A stretch of 64,000 bases of DNA from Nymphaea colorata. Lineage: Eukaryota > Streptophyta > Magnoliopsida > Nymphaeales > Nymphaeaceae. This document shows, piece by piece, positions 58,320-64,000 of the stretch. Under the pieces are notes generated by a model. That model had not been told where the DNA came from, searched no databases, and was given only the letters and a program-made list of their open reading frames with translations. Both the position numbers and the translations under genes were made by a program. Positions within the stretch are counted from its first letter, which is position 1. Every line of letters begins with the position of its first letter. The stretch covers positions 837,003-901,002 of the forward strand of contig NC_045143.1 of assembly GCF_008831285.2 (NCBI RefSeq), in the 5' to 3' direction.

Positions 58320-61300
58320 CTGCCTGCAAATCAAGCCCTAGAAGTAAGGTGAAGAGAAGGCTCCTTAGGGTTATAGAAGATAAGAAAGCTACAAACACCA
58401 AAGGCTGCTGGTTTTGACTAACGAACCGGTTACGGTGGAATGGAATAAGGGAATAGAAGAGGCGCGAGAAATGGAAGCTTGATGCCCACAACAAGCAGTG
58501 ACGCTGTGCCTCGGAGAGGAGGGAGAGTTGCAGGGGAACGCGTTGGGAAAGGAGAGAGGGGCCTTCGTTGGCGTTGAACTTTGACTTGTTATACTGAACC
58601 CAAAATAAAATCTAAAAGAGATCTGAATTTTCTGCCGTCCATCTTCTTGATGGACGCTCACCATTCTCAACGTGGACGATGCATGTGTTTTGGGGCGGGG
58701 CCGTGGTTCGATCAGAGCAACTCACGATAGGATTGCCATATGCTCCTCCGAATTACGACTTAGTGTCTTGAAAAATATATATAGCAAAAAAACGTTCATA
58801 TTTGATGAAGAAGTGTAATTTTTTTGTTGTTCGAATTTCAATTTACACTCAATTTCTACCTACTTTCTGTCCCCTGAATTCCGAATGCTTGTGTTCTTAA
58901 ACTAAATTTCTTTTGATGGGATGACCTTTTTTTTTTCTTTGTTTCCCTTTTATAGAAATACAAACCATTTTTTTTGTGAATCAAAATCTTGGGCAAAAAC
59001 ATTTTTCAAATTCTAAGGGCGTGCAATTTGAACTTTGAAGGTATAAATAACCACATAATCTAAACTGAGTTTCTCTATCTAACTTTTTTCTATATGAAAA
59101 AAAAAATGTTTCGAAAAACTTGGTTTTACATATCAAGTGGGGCAAATGGTTCAGATTTTTTGAACTGGTTGAAAATTTGAAGATTGAAAGACCTTAGCAT
59201 TTCCTTGTTTGGTTTGGTTTTTAAAATTTCAAAGGAAAAAACAACATATCAAGAGACAAGTGAAAAAATGAATGCAGCAAATTGGACATTGCATGCTTCA
59301 AGGAGTATAGTATGGTCGGTCGAGTTAGGGTCCTACATTTGATTATCGTGAATGATATGTCTTTGTGTCTTTAAGTAGTGAGATGTGATACATAAGTTGA
59401 AGAAAGGTGCACTGTTGCAGAAACTGACACCAATGGGTCTGGCTCACCCAACATGTTTCTTTACAAGATTATTGGGAGAGTGCATTAGTTTTGGCCAAAC
59501 CTTAAGATCATCAATTTTGAGATTCATAGTTGATCCCTCTTGGCTCGGGTCTTAAATTACTTAGCTTATTGATAATGCAAATATAAGAGTAGAGTGGGGG
59601 CTGGCAAGGGCGGAGCCAAGGTAGGAGGCCTTGACCCCACCTCAATATAAATTTTAAAAAATTTCACTTGTTTTGTACAAAAAAATTTGAAAAATGATAT
59701 TTTGGCCATAGTCAAAATTTAGAAACTTTAATTCGACCTCCTTCATGAAAAATTTCTAGCGCCCCCCGAGACTGGTATGGATATAAAGTATGTCTTATGA
59801 TTCTTGGTTTGATAAATCACTAAGCTTAGTGTTAATTTCTTTTCACATAAGTATGGACTTAAAATCTTTGGCACGTAATCGAGGTCAGAACGCCCATTCA
59901 TGGACGTGCTCATGTTACGAGTCAAGCATCAACGCAAACGCGAGACATGGGGAGCGCGCTCATATACCTTGCAGTGTTCCATAGAACATTAGATGTTCTG
60001 GCGTGTGCCAGCTTGACGCTTCACCTTGTCTTTCGCATCCGTTCTGTCTAAATCAGACGTGTTCCGTGTTTGTTCTTCTCATTTTTGAGACGTCAGGGAC
60101 TAGATGTCCCATTTTCGGCATTTCCATGAACGAGAATCAAACGTCTTCGAAGGTGACACAGAATCTAACGCGATCCAAACTTTCAAAGTGTTAACTGTTT
60201 CTATTTAAATTGTACAACATGATCACCAATATTTGTTGTCTCTTTGCACGACACAAGAACTGAAATAGAAACACAATCTCACCAATAATTTCACTACAAA
60301 TTTTCTAAAATTTCATCCAAATACATGAAAATTGAAACGTCCATCACATTCTCATCTCTCACCCAAAGCAAAAAGTGGAAACTCTGCGGCCTTTATGCTG
60401 TTAGTGAGAAAGAAGTACTTTAATGGCGATCGTGAAATGAAAATGTCGTTGGCAAAGGATTCAATAGCCGCTGGTATGTTTTAAAGAGTTACAAAGACGA
60501 TCTTGAAAGGCCGAAATATCTTTTACAGCAATGCTGGTATAATTTTAAAAGATTCAACATTTTATAAATTAAGAATAGTTTCATCTCTATCAATCGATCT
60601 TTGTTGGATCTGACGTACCTAATGCTGTTAAAGAAAAAAAAAAGCCTGCATTTTGCAAATTCAGAAGTCCAGGTGAGCAGGGCCGAGCCAGGGGCCATCC
60701 CCTTCTTCTCAAAATTTTTTTTAAAAAAAACATGTAATCTTAAAAAAAATTAATTTTGCTTTTGCCTATATCAACATTTTAAAAAATTATATTTCAGCCC
60801 ACGGAAATCGACAATAATTGAGAGGCTAAATCTTCCCTGAGGTGTAAAAATCTAAGGTAAAATATAAGCATGTACAGCTTGGAGATTACCCACAAAAAAT
60901 AATTATCACAGGCACGTACGGTCAGATCTTGGTAAGTTTTACTATAGAACAGTGAGTGAGCATGAGTGCATATGTATATGCCTCCTGCCATTTCACTAAC
61001 TCTCTCTCTACATATATCATGCTGCCCATGATCATCGTGTCATGGCCACTGCACTCGAATACAAGTCAACGTTCATCATCGTCATGATCAGCATGTGCGT
61101 TGTGAGGATGCATGACCTTTCTGTTCAATGAAGTCATATTAATGCAACACATAAATATATATATGTAAGACAATCTGAACATTCATAAAGTTTACAGGTC
61201 ATAAAATCTTGTGTACGTACATTCAAATAATCTGATTGAAGAACAGATATTCGGGTCAGATACATAATGATGACAGAAGTTTCAAGTAGGTTATAATTCT

Positions 61301-63640
61301 GCAAATAGGAACACAAAACTGATTCTGAAAAAATGCGTGCACCAAAAGAGTCGGTGTTCTACAAAACTTTCCTGTAAATTTCTCTGCTAGAACAGAGAAG
61401 TTGGTAGAAATTAGGAAACCTAACTAGATCGATATGCATTTTTTTATCTCCATCACCATCTTTTTGGCCGGCAGGCAATCAACGCCATTAATCACTCTGT
61501 TTATCTTTTGGTGTCCATTATCATTGACATCATTGCTATTAATTGATTTCTTCTTCATTACCAACATGATGATCTTGCTACCATTAATGCTTAATTTTAA
61601 AAACAACTATAGTACTATTTAAGTACGAGCTCTTGCCACGATCTCTGCCGTAAGTGTCTGCTGTTGCATACGATCTGCAGCTTTGTCCCTGTTAATAGGA
61701 ACCAAGATCATCAACTTTGTATGTTTCTCTACGAACTTAGTACGAGTTCTTGCCAAGGAACTTTTTAATCAGTGTCCGTATTTGCACATCATCTGCGTCC
61801 ATACTTTTTAATAGGAAACAAGATCATCATATTTTTCTCTGTCGAGAAACTGGAAACCATGATCGAAACATGACATCGCAAGTCCAGCTTGCCTGTAACA
61901 CTTGGTGGGTTCTGTCACCACAGCATCAAACTAAGAATACTGTGAACTTCTTAACAACCACAGGAAATGCATGAAATCGTAGCCAAATATTAATCTTACA
62001 ACATGTGCATAACGTCAAATTACTTACAATTGGAAAAATATGTAATCAGGCAGGCATGTAAATGTGAAGACAACCTAAACCAAGATGGACACATGCACAC
62101 CAGGCTCAATTCATTCGATATTTTGACTACCAATTGATCAGAAACTGTAAGAATAGGTTTAGTTGTTCATTATATTCTAAAATCATGTTTGATATAGTCT
62201 TATATATATCTAGTTAATTGGCTTCAGTTTGCTACCAAGAAAGAGACACATACTATGATGAAGGAAAAAATGTTTCTTTTTTGTTTTGTTTTTTTTCTTT
62301 ATAAAAACAGTATGCAGTAGACGGGACCCATGAGACACACATTACTGTACTGTATTGTGATTGAAGGAAAAGGTACTCCAGCTACTTGGTTCAAGCAGTA
62401 CTTCTACTTCTCTAAGACTGCAAGGTAAACACCACCGGACACCAAGAGGCGTCCCCTGAGAAAAGTGCACCCAAAAGAATAGTAACTCCAATGAGGTTTG
62501 AACCCCTGACCAGCAATAGCTGAGCTAATATTTCAGCACTAGTTCTTTTGGTTTTGATTGATTCCGGCACAGAAATCATATTCAAGTTATATGGAGAAGG
62601 AACAAAAGAGAAACCGTGCATAATCATAACGAAATTCAGATTCCTCCAGAAAAATAGCGCAGCTCTAGCAAAAAGCTGCATTGAGTTTGATGATACGCAG
62701 TTTCGATCAATGTTATGAATCCTCACGAAAATCAACTGCCTGTTCTAAAAGTTGTTATCTCGCAAGAGAACGGCAGGCTGAGCTTCAATTAATTTCCCGT
62801 GCAAGGTGCAAAATTAGATTCAAACAAGGGCTTTTACCCATTCTATCAAGCAGAATTGCCTGGTGGTCATGGAAAGTTATTGGCCTTCACGTTCTGTATG
62901 CAATGAACAGCGCGTCGTTGGCATCGCAGACAGAAAAGCCAGAGTTTCGTGCACCCAGTTTTGCGACGGTAAGATTGTCATATTTACAGGACCAAGCCGT
63001 ACTTGTTTCTGCATGTTAAAGATCAAAGACAGGATCAAGCGTGATTCATTTTTTCGTGCATTCATAATCCTCTTGATGCTTGTCATCTGCGGGTGGATCC
63101 ATCTCTTCAACACTAATCAACCCTAGTGAGCTTTGAAACTTCCTTAATCCTCATGTGTTGTCTCCCGTTCCCACATAACAGATCTATAAATACGTCAATC
63201 GAGATCTTGTGCAAAATTGAAGGGAAAGAAACAGAAGAGCAATCATGGGGAGAAAACTATTGATGGGTATTGCTAATTATGTGAAGTCTGTGACTTTAAT
63301 TCATTAACCAGTGACGTGATATGAAAACAGACATGAAGATTTAACCCTTCAGCATGTAAAACTTGAAATTTCTTTTATTCACGGTGTTAATTAGGTATAT
63401 CAACTACAATCATCCAGGAAAAAAAGAGTAAATCAACTACAAATGTCTCATGCTCTTGAGATAATCGCATATTATAAAGTCAGAGGTCAGTTTACATGCG
63501 CATCCCCTTCGTGTTTCTTTAATCTAATGCTATTCAAAAACTCATCTCTTCGGCACCTAATTGATTAAATCACTTTATTCATGGGAATACTAATCTGCCA
63601 ACTTATATTTACAAGGAGTTGAAGTGATCCACCTCTACCT
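58320..63640. other. 5.3 kb intergenic region between ALY and the zinc-finger gene
   Basis: The first 300 bases should be the ALY promoter and leader. A weak TATA-like AGTATAAC lies near 58,590 on the minus strand, and a possible leader splice acceptor lies just before the ATG. The rest is AT-rich with no recognised gene. Decayed hAT-like miniature elements begin GGGCGGAGCCAAGG at 59611 and GGGCCGAGCCAGG near 60680. A B-box-like GGTTCAAACC on the minus strand (62495-62504), with tRNA-like text around it, suggests a tRNA-derived relic. The frames at 62412-62735 and 62681-63019 have no domain. Confidence 0.45.
59607..59770. mobile_element. Decayed hAT-like miniature element
   Basis: It begins AAGGGCGGAGCCAAGG and ends near CGCCCCCCGAG, an imperfect inverted match of the same end type as the intact copy at 5911-6086. 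The interior is AT-rich and of similar length (about 160 bases). No target duplication could be made out. Confidence 0.45.
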
Positions 63641-63642
63641 TA

Positions 63643-64000
63643 TCAGGCTTTTCTTGGCAGAGTTGAGCACCTCACAAAGGGAGTGTGACCCTTGAATAAG
63701 GCAACATGTCCCAGAAGCTTGTCCTTTCTAGAGAAGCTTGTCCCGCAGGAGCACTGCCACTTGAGATCCCCACAGTGCTTTTCATGTGTTCTCAGATCTG
63801 CCAACACTGAGAACTTCTTAGAGTTGCACCTCTTGCAGACATAGACCTTAGGACAGTGGCTTCTCTTGTAGTGATTCTTCACACATATCATTGATTTCAG
63901 GGGCTGGAATTTCGCATGGTTCTTGTTCCACCTGCACCCTTCATGTGGGCATGAATACTTCCTGGGGACGTCCAATGGGGAGCCCTTGTCCATGCCATCC
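63643..64000 (-). CDS. STOP1-like C2H2 zinc-finger transcription factor, C-terminal part
   Basis: This is the 3' end of a gene that continues past the right edge; 119 codons plus the stop are visible. It contains three consecutive zinc-finger-like units: YSCPHEGC...[20 protein letters not shown]...HEKHC (a C2HC finger) and [18 protein letters not shown]...KGH. The blocks [20 protein letters not shown] and [11 protein letters not shown] are characteristic of STOP1/STOP2, nuclear factors that control tolerance to low pH and aluminium. The frame stays open to the edge, so the internal Met near 63993 is not the true start. The first finger and N-terminal region lie outside. The tail after the last His is only about 14 residues, ending TLPRKA. 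STOP1 versus STOP2 cannot be decided. Confidence 0.9.
   Translation of the reverse strand, partial: DGMDKGSPLDVPRKYSCPHEGCRWNKNHAKFQPLKSMICVKNHYKRSHCPKVYVCKRCNSKKFSVLADLRTHEKHCGDLKWQCSCGTSFSRKDKLLGHVALFKGHTPFVRCSTLPRKA

Overview
The window reads as nuclear DNA of a flowering plant. The genes are intron-split, the intergenic DNA is AT-rich and long, and the repeats are plant types: hAT miniature elements, foldback elements, a 5S-rRNA-bearing TRIM-like fragment, an LTR primer-binding site, and LINE and SINE relics. The species cannot be named from the sequence alone.

Layout. Positions 1 to about 22,200 hold no gene I can support and form a repeat-rich block. It contains three foldback (long inverted repeat) elements at 741-1998, 10651-10992 and 13349-14055. 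It also contains a roughly 2 kb direct repeat present twice (2818-4797 and 15649-17536), a hAT miniature element with a perfect 8-bp target duplication (5911-6086), and an LTR primer-binding site near 7582. From 22.2 kb to the right edge lie six protein genes, all on the minus strand: an ACR9/ACR10-type ACT-domain protein (22241-25733, six exons), intronless histone H4 (32676-32987), a short THA8-like PPR protein (34423-37031, two exons), cytosolic UDP-glucuronate decarboxylase/UDP-xylose synthase (38188-45165, twelve coding exons), an ALY/THO4 mRNA-export adaptor (49879-58312, five coding exons), and the C-terminal part of a STOP1-like zinc-finger factor that runs off the right edge (63643 to beyond 64000).

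I rebuilt the exon structures by hand from splice signals, reading frame and conserved protein blocks. Every exon sum closes in frame, giving 421, 103, 262, 347 and 250 residues for the five complete genes. The genes belong to unrelated housekeeping or signalling functions: amino-acid sensing, chromatin, organelle RNA, nucleotide-sugar supply, mRNA export, and acid/aluminium response. They are not an operon or an obvious biosynthetic cluster.

Items most worth a second look are the 5S-rRNA-like sequence inside a foldback element, the three foldbacks as possible small-RNA hairpin loci, the GC-AG intron in the UXS gene, the in-frame NAGNAG acceptor before the last ALY exon, and decayed hAT transposase copies in opposite orientations inside the 6.3 kb second ALY intron. 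I found no convincing novel multi-gene system.
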